Positions 50,628 to 58,114 are shown, numbered from the stretch's first letter. The stretch is 64,000 nt of DNA from Cryptosporangium aurantiacum (GCF_900143005.1 NZ_FRCS01000009.1:186001-250000); one strand, 5' to 3'. Notes: generated from the sequence alone by a model not told the origin. A program made the numbers and translations.

Positions 50628-51826
50628 CCATCCGCGACGCGGTCCGATCGTTCATCAACGACGAAGTCATCCCCGCCGAGCCCGCGCTCGCCGCGGCCGG
50701 CGGCGGCGAACCCCTCGACGGGTTACGGGCCAGCGCGAAAAAACAGGGCCTGTGGGCGCTGGGCCACCCGGCCGAACTCGGCGGCGGCGGCCTGTCGTTC
50801 CGCGAGTTCGTGCTGGTCAACGAAATCATCGGCCGGTCCCGGTGGGGGCAGCTGGCGCTGGGCACGGTGTCCATGCAGGACTCGATCATGCTGCACCGGT
50901 TCGCGACCGAACAGCAGCAGGCGCGCTGGCTGAACCCGCTGGTCGCCGGGGAGATCATGCCGAGCGTGGGGATGACCGAGCCGGAGGTCGCCGGGTCCGA
51001 CCCGACGCTGATCCGCGCCACCGCCCGCCTCGACGGCGACGAATGGGTGATCGACGCCCACAAGTGGTTCACGACCGGCGCGTCGGTCGCGGCGTTCACG
51101 ACGGTGTTCGTCCGCACCGAACCGGACGACGCACCACCGCACCGGGCGCTCTCGGCGATCATCGTCCCGAAAGGCACCCCGGGGTTCGAGATCGTGCGGG
51201 TCGTCCCGACGATGGGCGGCACCAGCGGCGACCACTGCGAGCTGCGGCTGACCGGGGTGCGGGTGCCGCGGGAGAACCTGCTGGGCGAGCGCGGCGGCGG
51301 GTTCGCGGTCGCGCAGGTGCGGCTGGGGCCGGGGCGGATCTTCCACGCGATGCGCTGGCTCGGGCAGGCCCAGCGGGCGTTCGAGCTGATGCTCGACCGC
51401 GCCGGGACCCGGTACGCGCACGGGTCGGTGCTCGGCGAGAAAGGTGAGATCCAGCGGTACATCGCGGAGTCGGCGGCGGAGATCCAGGCGGCGCGGCTGC
51501 TGGTGCTCGACGCCGCCGACGCCTACGACGCCGACGGCCGCGCACGGGACCAGATCGCGATCGCGAAGTTCTGGGTGGCGCGGGTGCTGCACGAGGTCAT
51601 CGACCGCGCGATCCAGGTCCACGGTGCGCTCGGCGTCACCGGCGACACACCCCTGGAGGAGATGTACCGGGAGGCCCGCTACGCGCGGATCTACGACGGG
51701 CCCGACGAGGTGCACCGGATGACCGTGGCGCGGCGGCTGCTGGCCGACCCGAGCCGCGCCCCGTGGCTGCGCACCGACCGCACCGACGCTGCCGACGGGA
51801 CCGGGGGTGCGGGCAGTGCCGGCTGA
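50624..51826 (+). CDS. Acyl-CoA dehydrogenase, ACAD10/ACAD11-like
   Basis: A 400-residue flavoprotein dehydrogenase. It has FAD/substrate motifs MTEPEVAGSDPTLIRATARL and DAHKWFTTGASVAAFTTVFVRT, and the C-terminal QVHGALGVTGDTPLEEMYREARYARIYDGPDEVHRMTVARRLL. The usual catalytic YEGT(S/N)E is replaced by YDGPDEV, a feature of the ACAD10/11 and LvaC-like clade. Those enzymes work with a kinase on 4-hydroxyacyl-CoA, removing phosphate to give enoyl-CoA. The GTG start overlaps the hydrolase stop (GTGA), and the gene overlaps the kinase gene. Confidence 0.88.
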   Translation: MTIRDAVRSFINDEVIPAEPALAAAGGGEPLDGLRASAKKQGLWALGHPAELGGGGLSFREFVLVNEIIGRSRWGQLALGTVSMQDSIMLHRFATEQQQARWLNPLVAGEIMPSVGMTEPEVAGSDPTLIRATARLDGDEWVIDAHKWFTTGASVAAFTTVFVRTEPDDAPPHRALSAIIVPKGTPGFEIVRVVPTMGGTSGDHCELRLTGVRVPRENLLGERGGGFAVAQVRLGPGRIFHAMRWLGQAQRAFELMLDRAGTRYAHGSVLGEKGEIQRYIAESAAEIQAARLLVLDAADAYDADGRARDQIAIAKFWVARVLHEVIDRAIQVHGALGVTGDTPLEEMYREARYARIYDGPDEVHRMTVARRLLADPSRAPWLRTDRTDAADGTGGAGSAG

Positions 51827-53189
51827 CCCGGCGTACCCGGCGCCGGCCGACCCGGGGGTCGAGCCCGCGCGGGAGGCGCTGCGGGTCCGCCTGTCGCAGC
51901 TGTGGGGCACCCGGGTGACGGTGGTGGCCTCGGCGCGGCTGACCGGCGGCGCCAGCCGCGAGACCCTCCGGGTCCGCGTCGCCGCCGACGGCCGGTCCCG
52001 TGACCTGGTGCTGCGCCGCGACGTGCTGCCGCAGGCCCCGCCGGACGCGCTGGCGCGCGAGGCCGCCGCGTTGCGCGCCGCGGCGGCCGCTGGTGTGCCG
52101 GTCCCGGCGGTGGTCGACGCCGGGCCCGCGCTGGGCGGTCACCCGTACCTGGTGATGGAGTACGTCGACGGGGAGGTCCTGCCGCGACGGTTGCTGCGTG
52201 ACGCGGCGTACGCGACGGTCCGGACGACACTCGCCGGTGCCCTCGGGGAGATCGCCGCCCGCATCCACACCGCCGACCCGGCGGGGGTCGCCGGTCTGAC
52301 CCGCCCGGACCCGCTGGGCCTGCTGCGGGAACTGGCCGACGACGACGACACACCGCGGCCCGCGGTCGAGCTGGGGCTGGCGTGGCTGGCCGCCCGCACC
52401 CCGCCCGCGGCACCGGACACGCTCGTCCACGGTGACCTGCGCAACGGCAACGTCCTGGTCGGACCGGAGGGGGTACGCGCGGTCCTGGACTGGGAACTGG
52501 TGCACGCCGGTGACCCGGTGGAGGACCTGGGCTGGTTGTGCGTGAAGGCGTGGCGGTTCGGGTCGCCCGAGCCGGTCGGCGGGTTCGGGTCCCGCGCCCA
52601 GCTGCTCGACGGGTACGAGCAGGTCGCGGGGTGGCGGCCGGCCGAGGAGCAGCTGCGCTGGTGGGAGGTGTACGGGACGCTGCGCTGGGTGCTGCTGTGC
52701 CGCCGGCAGGCGCTGGCGTTCCTGCGCGGGGACCGGGAGTCGCTGGAGCACGCGGTGATCGGGCGGCGGGTCTGCGAGGCCGAGTTCGACCTGCTGCTGG
52801 CGCTCGGGCTGACCGAGCCGTCGCCCCCACCGGCCGACCCGGCACCCGGGCCGCGGGGCGCCGGGCGCAGCCCGCACGACGCCCCGGACGCCGGGCACCT
52901 GATCGCGACGGTCGCCGGGGCGTTCACCGACGGGACGTTCGGCGACGCCTACCTGACGCGGGTCGCGGCCAACGCGCTGCGCATCGCCGGGCGTGAACTG
53001 GCGCTGGGGCCGGTGCTCGCCGACCGGCACCGCGCCCGCCTAGACGCGCTCGGCCTGACCGACGACGCGGCGCTGGCCGCCGCGATCCGCGGCGGCGACA
53101 CCACCGGCCCGGTCACCACCGCCGTGGTGGACGCCGTCCGCGACAAGCTGGCAGTGGCCAACCCCCGCTACCTCGGGCAGCCCGGCTGA
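51807..53189 (+). CDS. APH-like kinase fused to C-terminal DUF6285-like domain (ACAD10/11 kinase partner)
   Basis: A ~460-residue protein. Residues ~25-335 form an aminoglycoside-phosphotransferase-like kinase: nucleotide loop LTGGASRETLRV, Lys-bearing strand, hinge YLVMEYVDGEVLPRRLL, catalytic loop HGDLRNGNVLV, and metal Asp in LDWELVHAGDPVEDLGWLC. After a Pro-rich linker, residues ~350-460 form a separate helical domain (SPHDAPDAGHLIATVAGAF, AANALRIAGRELALGP) resembling DUF6285. In the Pseudomonas levulinate pathway LvaA kinase needs the separate small protein LvaB; this may be a fused version. GTG 51807 or 51816 both fit. It is coupled to the dehydrogenase by a 20-bp overlap. Confidence 0.85.
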   Translation: MRAVPADPAYPAPADPGVEPAREALRVRLSQLWGTRVTVVASARLTGGASRETLRVRVAADGRSRDLVLRRDVLPQAPPDALAREAAALRAAAAAGVPVPAVVDAGPALGGHPYLVMEYVDGEVLPRRLLRDAAYATVRTTLAGALGEIAARIHTADPAGVAGLTRPDPLGLLRELADDDDTPRPAVELGLAWLAARTPPAAPDTLVHGDLRNGNVLVGPEGVRAVLDWELVHAGDPVEDLGWLCVKAWRFGSPEPVGGFGSRAQLLDGYEQVAGWRPAEEQLRWWEVYGTLRWVLLCRRQALAFLRGDRESLEHAVIGRRVCEAEFDLLLALGLTEPSPPPADPAPGPRGAGRSPHDAPDAGHLIATVAGAFTDGTFGDAYLTRVAANALRIAGRELALGPVLADRHRARLDALGLTDDAALAAAIRGGDTTGPVTTAVVDAVRDKLAVANPRYLGQPG

Positions 53190-53193
53190 CGCG

Positions 53194-53880
53194 CTACTTC
53201 CACCTGATCAGCGTGCCGTCGCCGCGCAGCCCGTAGACGTGCAGCATCGCCTCGGCGTTCTGGACGCGCGAGGAGAACGTCGTGATCCGCTGGTGGACAC
53301 CGACGTCGACGCTGACCACCGGCCCGGGCAGCACCCCGGCGGCGAGCGTCGTCGCCGGGCCGGGGCCGGTGGCGGTCTGCACGAGCAGCATCCACCGGCC
53401 GGAGCCGCAGGACACGATCACCGCGAGCTCGTCGTGGCCGTCGCCGGTGAGGTCACCGAACCCGAACGCGCTCTCGCCGCCAGTCCGGTACCGAACACCG
53501 CCGACGGTGACCTCCTGGCCGCCGCCGCGGAACCGGAGCGTCGCGGCGGGGCAGCCACCGGGGCGCGCGGGGACCTCGATCGTGAAGTCCGGGTAGATGT
53601 CCGACGGGTCCAGGCCTCGGGCTGGGCCGGCGGGTGACGTGGACGGCGCGGCGGGCCGGACACCGGGCACGATCCGCGCGGTGTCCGGGTCACCGTCGAG
53701 GACGATCAGCCACCCCAGGCCCGCGCCGGTGAGCAGCACCAGCACCGCGGCCAGCGCCCACCGGCCCCGGCGGCGCCGCCGCACGGTCTCCCGCACGGCG
53801 TCCGGGCCCGGCGGGGGCGGCACCGGCGCCGCGGTGCGCAGCCGCGCGAACGCACTCTCCAGATCGGGGAACTCGGACAC
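53194..53880 (-). CDS. Membrane-anchored protein co-operonic with ECF sigma (possible anti-sigma)
   Basis: A 228-residue protein with a short cytoplasmic N-terminus (~40 residues, LESAFARLRTAAP and a basic RRRRRGR), one membrane helix (~42-63) and an exported domain. The exported part has FGFGDLTGDGHDELAVIVSCG, an FG-GAP/calcium-like loop, and a paired Cys. It begins 3 bp after the sigma factor stop. The arrangement suggests membrane-linked control of the sigma factor, but the N-terminus lacks a zinc-binding anti-sigma motif. The GTG at 53880 is the only reasonable start. Confidence 0.75.
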   Translation of the reverse strand: MSEFPDLESAFARLRTAAPVPPPPGPDAVRETVRRRRRGRWALAAVLVLLTGAGLGWLIVLDGDPDTARIVPGVRPAAPSTSPAGPARGLDPSDIYPDFTIEVPARPGGCPAATLRFRGGGQEVTVGGVRYRTGGESAFGFGDLTGDGHDELAVIVSCGSGRWMLLVQTATGPGPATTLAAGVLPGPVVSVDVGVHQRITTFSSRVQNAEAMLHVYGLRGDGTLIRWK

Positions 53881-53883
53881 TCC

Positions 53884-54372
53884 TCAGCCCTCCGTCGTGA
53901 GTGCGGTGGTTTCGGCCAGCGCGCGGCGCAGCGTCACCCGGCCCCGGGACAGCCAGGATTTGACGGTGCCTTCGGGGACGCCGGCGTCGGCGGCGATCTC
54001 GGCGACCGACAGGTCGGCGACGTGGCGCAGCACCACCGCGCGCCGCTGGTCGGGTGGTAACGCGGCGAGCGCCCGCACCAGATCGACGGTCTCTCCGCCG
54101 TCCTGGCCGGTCGGCGGTGCGGCCAGCGCGGCCCGGTGCGCGAGCGCGGTGCGGGCCCGCCGCCACCGGCTGACCGCCAGCCGCCACGCGACCCGCCGCA
54201 CCCACCCGGCCGGGTCGTCGTAGGCGCGCACCTGGTCCCAGCGTTCCCAGGCGCGGCAGAACGCCTCCTGGGTGAGGTCGTTGGCGTCGGCGGCCGCCCC
54301 GAAGTACGCGTAGAGCTGGACGCTGATCGGCCGGAAATGCGCGGCGTAGAACGCGTCGAACTGCTCCTCCAC
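53884..54372 (-). CDS. SigE-family ECF RNA polymerase sigma factor
   Basis: A 162-residue sigma-70 factor of the actinobacterial SigE-type ECF group. Region 2 is FDAFYAAHFRPISVQLYAYFG and ANDLTQEAFCRAWERWDQVR...AGWVRRVAWRLAVSRWRR; region 4 is LAALPPDQRRAVVLRHVADLSVAEIAADAGVPEGTVKSWLSRGR. It directs RNA polymerase to a specific promoter set, probably in an envelope stress response. It is the first gene of a two-gene operon with the membrane protein downstream. Confidence 0.92.
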   Translation of the reverse strand: MEEQFDAFYAAHFRPISVQLYAYFGAAADANDLTQEAFCRAWERWDQVRAYDDPAGWVRRVAWRLAVSRWRRARTALAHRAALAAPPTGQDGGETVDLVRALAALPPDQRRAVVLRHVADLSVAEIAADAGVPEGTVKSWLSRGRVTLRRALAETTALTTEG

Positions 54373-54492
54373 AGCGCGTTCCTTCCGCGTTGCCGGTGAC
54401 CGATGCCCACTACACGCCGGCCGGCCCGCCCGGGTTGCGTCAGGTGGCGCGTTCCCGTGCGACGAGCGCCTCGATGCCGTCGAGCAGCCGGA

Positions 54493-55464
54493 TCAGGACG
54501 CGAGCCAGGCCGCGATCCCGGCGCGCAGGCGCTCCTTCGTGGACGCCGGCGCGAACGACGCGTCCACCCCGGCCATGGCCAGCCGCGCCAGCTCCGCATC
54601 CGTCGCCCCGAACACCTCCCGCACGCGCGCGTACTCCCCGGTCAGCGTCGCCCCGATCACCGCCGGGACATCCGTGTTCAGCGTCACGGCCAGGCCCGCC
54701 TCGACCAGCGCCGGCAGCGGATGCTCCGCCCAGGAACGCACCAGCCCCAGCGCCACGTTCGATGACGGGCACACCTCCAGCGGCACACCCCCGTCCCGCA
54801 CCGCGGCCACCAGCTCCGGATCCTCAAGGATCCGGATGCCGTGCCCGAGCCGCTCGGCGTGCCCGGCCGTCAACGCCTCCCGAATCGACGCCGCGCCGCA
54901 CGCCTCCCCGGCGTGATGCACCAGGTGCAGCCCGGCGTCCCGGGCCTCGTCGCACACCGCGGCGAACGGCGCCAGCGGGTAACTCTCCTCACCGGCGACG
55001 CCCACGCCCACGACGTCCGCAGACGATTGGGCCAGGGCCAGTGACGCGCGGAACCGGCCGACCGGCCGGCGGCGGGAATGATCCAGCAGGACCCGCACCT
55101 CGATGCCGTGCGCGGCCTGGCCGGCCTTCAGGCCGGCCAGGACCGCCTCCAGGGGCATCCGCGGATCACCCAGACGCTCCCCGTGGGACGCCGCGGTGAA
55201 CGTCACCTCCACAGAGCCGACGCCCTGCGCGGCCTCATCGGCGCAGAACTCCTCGGCCACCCGGGTGAAGTCCTCCGGCTCACGCAGGCAACTACGCACC
55301 AGCGCACCGTGGTCGGCGAACGCCCGGAACCCGTCGAACCGGCCACCCGGGGCCGGCAGCGTCACCCCGTGGGCGGCGGCGAGCTCGGCGAGGGTACCCG
55401 GACGCAGCGTGCTCTCCAGGTGGACGTGCAGGTGGGCCTTGGGCAGCAGGGTCAGATCGCGCAC
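54493..55464 (-). CDS. Adenosine deaminase-like amidohydrolase with altered Asp pair
   Basis: A 323-residue metal-dependent deaminase. Zinc ligands are HLHVHLE near the start, His in LVHHAGEACGA and Asp in TLNTDVPAV; catalytic His is in RLGHGIRI. Classical adenosine deaminases read NTDDP here, with the second Asp contacting the purine; this protein has Val, so its substrate may be a modified purine nucleoside such as an aminodeoxyfutalosine-type compound. GTG 55464 is chosen at the first beta strand. It is followed, upstream on the same strand, by the isochorismatase-family gene with 11 bp between. Confidence 0.87.
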   Translation of the reverse strand: MRDLTLLPKAHLHVHLESTLRPGTLAELAAAHGVTLPAPGGRFDGFRAFADHGALVRSCLREPEDFTRVAEEFCADEAAQGVGSVEVTFTAASHGERLGDPRMPLEAVLAGLKAGQAAHGIEVRVLLDHSRRRPVGRFRASLALAQSSADVVGVGVAGEESYPLAPFAAVCDEARDAGLHLVHHAGEACGAASIREALTAGHAERLGHGIRILEDPELVAAVRDGGVPLEVCPSSNVALGLVRSWAEHPLPALVEAGLAVTLNTDVPAVIGATLTGEYARVREVFGATDAELARLAMAGVDASFAPASTKERLRAGIAAWLAS

Positions 55465-55475
55465 GTCGCCAGACC

Positions 55476-56060
55476 CTACGAGCCGCCCTCCGCCACCAGC
55501 GACCGGATTTCCGCCGTGGTGGCCTGCTGCCCGAGGATCCGGAACACCCAGGACGTCGTCAGCGCGTGCGCGTCCGGGTTGACGTCGGTGACCGCGTCCG
55601 AGGCGATCACCACCGAATAGCCGTGCGCGTACGCCTCCCGGGCCGAGGTGTCCACCCCGATGCTCGTCGCCACCCCGGCCAGCACCACCTGGGTGACGCC
55701 CCGGCGCCGCAGCCGCAGGTCCAGGTCGGTGCCGTGAAACGCGCCCCACGTGCGTTTGGTGACCCGCAGATCCTCCGGGTGACCGTCCAGCTCCGCGACC
55801 AGGTCCTCGAACCCCGCCGGCAGCTCACCACCACCGGACCCGAACTCCGTCCGGCCGGGCGGGGCGTCCGGGCCGGTCAGCGACGTGTTGGTGACCAGCA
55901 CCACCGGTTTGCCCGCCGCGCGGAACGCCGCCGCCAGCTGCGCGGTGTTCGCCACCACCTCCGGCCCGGGCAGCGGCCCGAGACCGGGCCGGCCGACGGT
56001 GCCGTTCTGCAGATCGATGACGACCAGCGCGACGCGCGGGTCCAGGTCGGTCAGCGGCAT
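55476..56060 (-). CDS. Isochorismatase-fold protein lacking the catalytic cysteine
   Basis: A 194-residue isochorismatase-fold protein. The triad Asp (VVIDLQNG) and Lys (VTKRTWGAF) are present. Where family enzymes have Cys (as in TEQCC in the homologue at 4269), this one reads GVATSIGVDTSAREAY, with Gly in the nucleophile place. It is therefore unlikely to be a normal amidohydrolase; a different reaction or a binding role is possible. It stands between MarR and adenosine deaminase genes, all on the minus strand, and is probably co-transcribed with them. Confidence 0.82.
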   Translation of the reverse strand: MPLTDLDPRVALVVIDLQNGTVGRPGLGPLPGPEVVANTAQLAAAFRAAGKPVVLVTNTSLTGPDAPPGRTEFGSGGGELPAGFEDLVAELDGHPEDLRVTKRTWGAFHGTDLDLRLRRRGVTQVVLAGVATSIGVDTSAREAYAHGYSVVIASDAVTDVNPDAHALTTSWVFRILGQQATTAEIRSLVAEGGS

Positions 56061-56082
56061 GAAGAGCCTTTCGCTCGGCGGG

Positions 56083-56520
56083 TCACGGGCGCGCCGCCCG
56101 CTCCAGGAGGGCCATCGCCGCGATCACCGTGCGCCGCTCGTCCTCGGTGAGCCGCTCGTGCAAGGCCTGCACCAGCCACTCCTCCCGCGCCACCCGGTTG
56201 CCCTCGTGCCACGCCCGGCCCGCGCCGGTCAGCGACACCACCTGCCGCCGCCCGTCGTCGGGGTCGGGGTCACGGCGGATCAGGCCCTGGGTGTCGAGGA
56301 CCGCGAGGGTCGCGGCCATCGACTGCGGCCGCACCCCCTCCTTCGCCGCCAGCGCGCTCGCCGACGCCGGGCCGTCCTTGCCCAGCACGGTCAGGACCGA
56401 CGCCTGCGACGGCGTCAGCCCCCGGATGTCGGACACGTCCCGCCAGCGGCGCCGCAGACGGCTGAACGCCACCTGGACGTCCCGGGCGGCACGGACCGCG
56501 GAACCCTCCACGCCGCTCAC
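56083..56520 (-). CDS. MarR-family transcriptional regulator
   Basis: A 145-residue MarR protein. The winged helix is LTPSQASVLTVLGKDGPASASALAAKEGVRPQSMAATLAVLDTQGLIRRDPDPDDGRRQVVSLT in pieces (key SALAAKEGVRPQSMAATL and DPDDGRRQVVSLT wing). It starts with GTG 56520. A long inverted repeat immediately upstream (56529-56560) is its likely operator. It heads the three-gene group with the isochorismatase-fold and deaminase genes and may respond to their substrate. Confidence 0.92.
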   Translation of the reverse strand: MSGVEGSAVRAARDVQVAFSRLRRRWRDVSDIRGLTPSQASVLTVLGKDGPASASALAAKEGVRPQSMAATLAVLDTQGLIRRDPDPDDGRRQVVSLTGAGRAWHEGNRVAREEWLVQALHERLTEDERRTVIAAMALLERAARP

Positions 56521-56528
56521 CGTAAAAC

Positions 56529-56560
56529 CATCAGGTGAAACTGACCAGTCTTACCTGATG
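56529..56560. promoter_or_regulatory. MarR operator at the end of the DUF4180 gene
   Basis: CATCAGGT (56529-56536) and ACCTGATG (56553-56560) are perfect outer arms; inside, ACTG-AC-CAGT (56540-56549) is a second inverted repeat on the same centre. The 32-bp element ends 9 bp from the MarR start and overlaps the last codons of the upstream DUF4180 gene. Confidence 0.72.
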
Positions 56561-56895
56561 AATTCACCGAGGCGTTCCTCCAGCGCCGCCTCGTCCGGCA
56601 CGAACCACAACTGCCGGCCACGGTTGCTCTCCCGCACAAAATCCCGCAACGCCTCACTGGCCGCCACATAGCGGCTGATGTCACCCACCACCGCCAGACC
56701 CAGCCGGTAGTTCGCGAACTTCTGCACCACCGCACCGGCCACCCCCGACCGCAACCGGAAGAACTCCGGCCCCAGCCGCTCCACCGGCACCACCACCCAC
56801 TCCGCACGCTCCGCGAACGCATCCCCGATCAGGTCCATCACCGCCCGCTCGTCACCCAGAACCGCACCCTCGGCGTCCACCCGCAACAACTGCAC
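56551..56895 (-). CDS. DUF4180-domain protein
   Basis: A 114-residue protein of the DUF4180 family: DLIGDAFAERAEWVVVPVERLGPEFFRLRSGVAGAVVQKFANYRLGLAVVGDIS is the family core (key EWVVVPVERLGPEFF and QKFANYRLGLAVVGD). Function is unknown; no signal peptide or membrane segment. GTG 56895 is 1 bp after the stop of the HTH gene, so the two are an operon. The family recurs next to DNA-binding proteins, which hints at a regulatory partner role. Confidence 0.85.
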   Translation of the reverse strand: MQLLRVDAEGAVLGDERAVMDLIGDAFAERAEWVVVPVERLGPEFFRLRSGVAGAVVQKFANYRLGLAVVGDISRYVAASEALRDFVRESNRGRQLWFVPDEAALEERLGEFIR

Positions 56896-56896
56896 C

Positions 56897-57325
56897 TCAG
56901 CCCACCTCTCCCGACAACGCCTCGATCAGCCGCAGCAACTCCGCCGTCCGGCCCACCGACCCGAACACCACCACCCGCAGGCTCCGGCGCTCCTCGTCGT
57001 ACACCGTCTGCACCCGCAGCGGCCCACCGCCCGCCGCGCCCTGATCTGCCGCGCTCTGACCCGCCGCCGCCAGCACCAGCGTCGAGAACCGGCTCATCCC
57101 CGCCGCGTCGACGCCGTCGATCTGCACCACCGCCGACACCTCGACATGCGCAGCCACCGCCGGCGCCGGGCGACCCGTGAACGCCTCCAGATCCGCCGCC
57201 GCGACCCGGTACTGACGCCCGATCCGCGACGCCGGCAACCGGCCCTCCCGCACGTACCCGCGCACCGTCTTCACGTGCAGACCCAGCAGCTCCGCCACTT
57301 GCTCCACGGAGTACCACTCCCTCAT
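56897..57325 (-). CDS. Excisionase-type HTH protein upstream of DUF4180
   Basis: A 142-residue protein. Residues 1-55 are an excisionase/MerR-like winged helix-turn-helix: WYSVEQVAELLGLHVKTVRGYVREGRLPASRIGRQYRVAAADLEAF in parts (VEQVAELLGLHVKTVRGYV, then RIGRQYRV). The remainder is an alpha/beta domain (VQIDGVDAAGMSRFSTLVL, VVVFGSVGRTAELLRLIEAL) of unknown type. The ATG follows GGGAGG directly. A 15-bp palindrome overlaps this ribosome site, so the protein may repress its own translation or transcription. Confidence 0.8.
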   Translation of the reverse strand: MREWYSVEQVAELLGLHVKTVRGYVREGRLPASRIGRQYRVAAADLEAFTGRPAPAVAAHVEVSAVVQIDGVDAAGMSRFSTLVLAAAGQSAADQGAAGGGPLRVQTVYDEERRSLRVVVFGSVGRTAELLRLIEALSGEVG

Positions 57326-57327
57326 CC

Positions 57328-57342
57328 TCCCTTTATAAGGGA
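57328..57342. promoter_or_regulatory. 15-bp palindrome overlapping the HTH gene ribosome site
   Basis: TCCCTT-TAT-AAGGGA is a perfect inverted repeat starting 3 bp from the start codon of the HTH gene. AGGGAAG recurs just beyond it. Binding would block transcription start or ribosome access. Confidence 0.6.
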
Positions 57343-57413
57343 AGAACAGGGAAGGATAAAGCCAATAAGCGCCCGGCTCGCGCACCAGAGTATGACCGAG
57401 TTACCCTGAGAGT

Positions 57414-57668
57414 GTGACCAAGCGGATCACCATCAGCGTCCCCGACGACGTCGCCGCCCACCTCGAAGGCGTCGGCGCCCGCCGCGTCTCCGGCTACGTC
57501 ACCGACGCCATCCGCCACCTCGTCCGCCGCGAAGAACAACTCCGCCAACTCGACGAAGTCTTCGCACGCACCGGCAACCCCCAGGCCCCCGACCGCGAAC
57601 GCGCCGAACGCTTCCTCGACGACGTCGCCGCCTGGCAATCAACCCAGCGCAGCGGCCAACGCGCGTGA
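57414..57668 (+). CDS. Antitoxin-like CopG/ribbon-helix-helix protein
   Basis: An 84-residue protein beginning TKRITISVPDDVAAHLEG, a typical ribbon-helix-helix strand and helix, then VSGYVTDAIRHLVRREEQL and a charged C-terminal helix that would bind the toxin. GTG 57414 has TACCCT exactly six bases upstream, so the operon message seems leaderless. Its stop overlaps the toxin GTG (GTGA). It probably autorepresses. Confidence 0.8.
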   Translation: MTKRITISVPDDVAAHLEGVGARRVSGYVTDAIRHLVRREEQLRQLDEVFARTGNPQAPDRERAERFLDDVAAWQSTQRSGQRA

Positions 57669-58114
57669 CCGCCGCGGAAGCGCGAACCCTCAGCCAGGTC
57701 GGACTCGTCTTCGACCACCACCCGCTGACCGCCTACGCCACCAGCAAAGACCTCATCGCACCCTCACTCGTCGCCTCCGTACTCGAACGCGGCCAAGCCA
57801 TCGCCGTCAGCCCCCTCGTCCTCGCCGAGGCCTACTGCGGGTTAGACCACAGCGAAGCCGACGTCCTCGACCTCCTCACCGGCGGAGCACTCGCCGCCGC
57901 CCTCATCGTCGAACCCTTCGACGGCGACACCGCACGCCTCCTCGGACGCGACTCCGCACCCACCCTCGGCAACACCGGCGGAGGCCACCGCCCCACCCTC
58001 GCCACCCTCCACACCGCGCAACTCGCCGTCCGCCACGCCGCCGGCGTCGTCACCGGCGAACCCGCACCCCTGCGCGCGCTCCTCGGCCCCGACTGGCCCG
58101 TCCTCGAGGTCTGA
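57665..58114 (+). CDS. PIN-like toxin of a VapBC-type pair
   Basis: A 149-residue protein with a PIN-like outline: a first strand with Asp (GLVFDHHPLTAYATS), the helix Glu in LVLAEAYCGLD, and a late helix ATLHTAQLAVRHAAGVVTGE. PIN RNases use three to four acidic residues; here the late position reads His-Thr where Asp is usual, so activity is uncertain. The gene is coupled to the antitoxin by a 4-bp overlap. Codons end almost only in C or A. Confidence 0.68.
   Translation: MTAAEARTLSQVGLVFDHHPLTAYATSKDLIAPSLVASVLERGQAIAVSPLVLAEAYCGLDHSEADVLDLLTGGALAAALIVEPFDGDTARLLGRDSAPTLGNTGGGHRPTLATLHTAQLAVRHAAGVVTGEPAPLRALLGPDWPVLEV

Noticed and set aside
54440-54492. Minus-strand coding-looking tail (LARVLIRLLDGIEALVARERAT) beyond the deaminase stop
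   Set aside because: Third-position GC is high but no start codon fits and the frame only overlaps the deaminase end; a chance frame is more likely than a gene.
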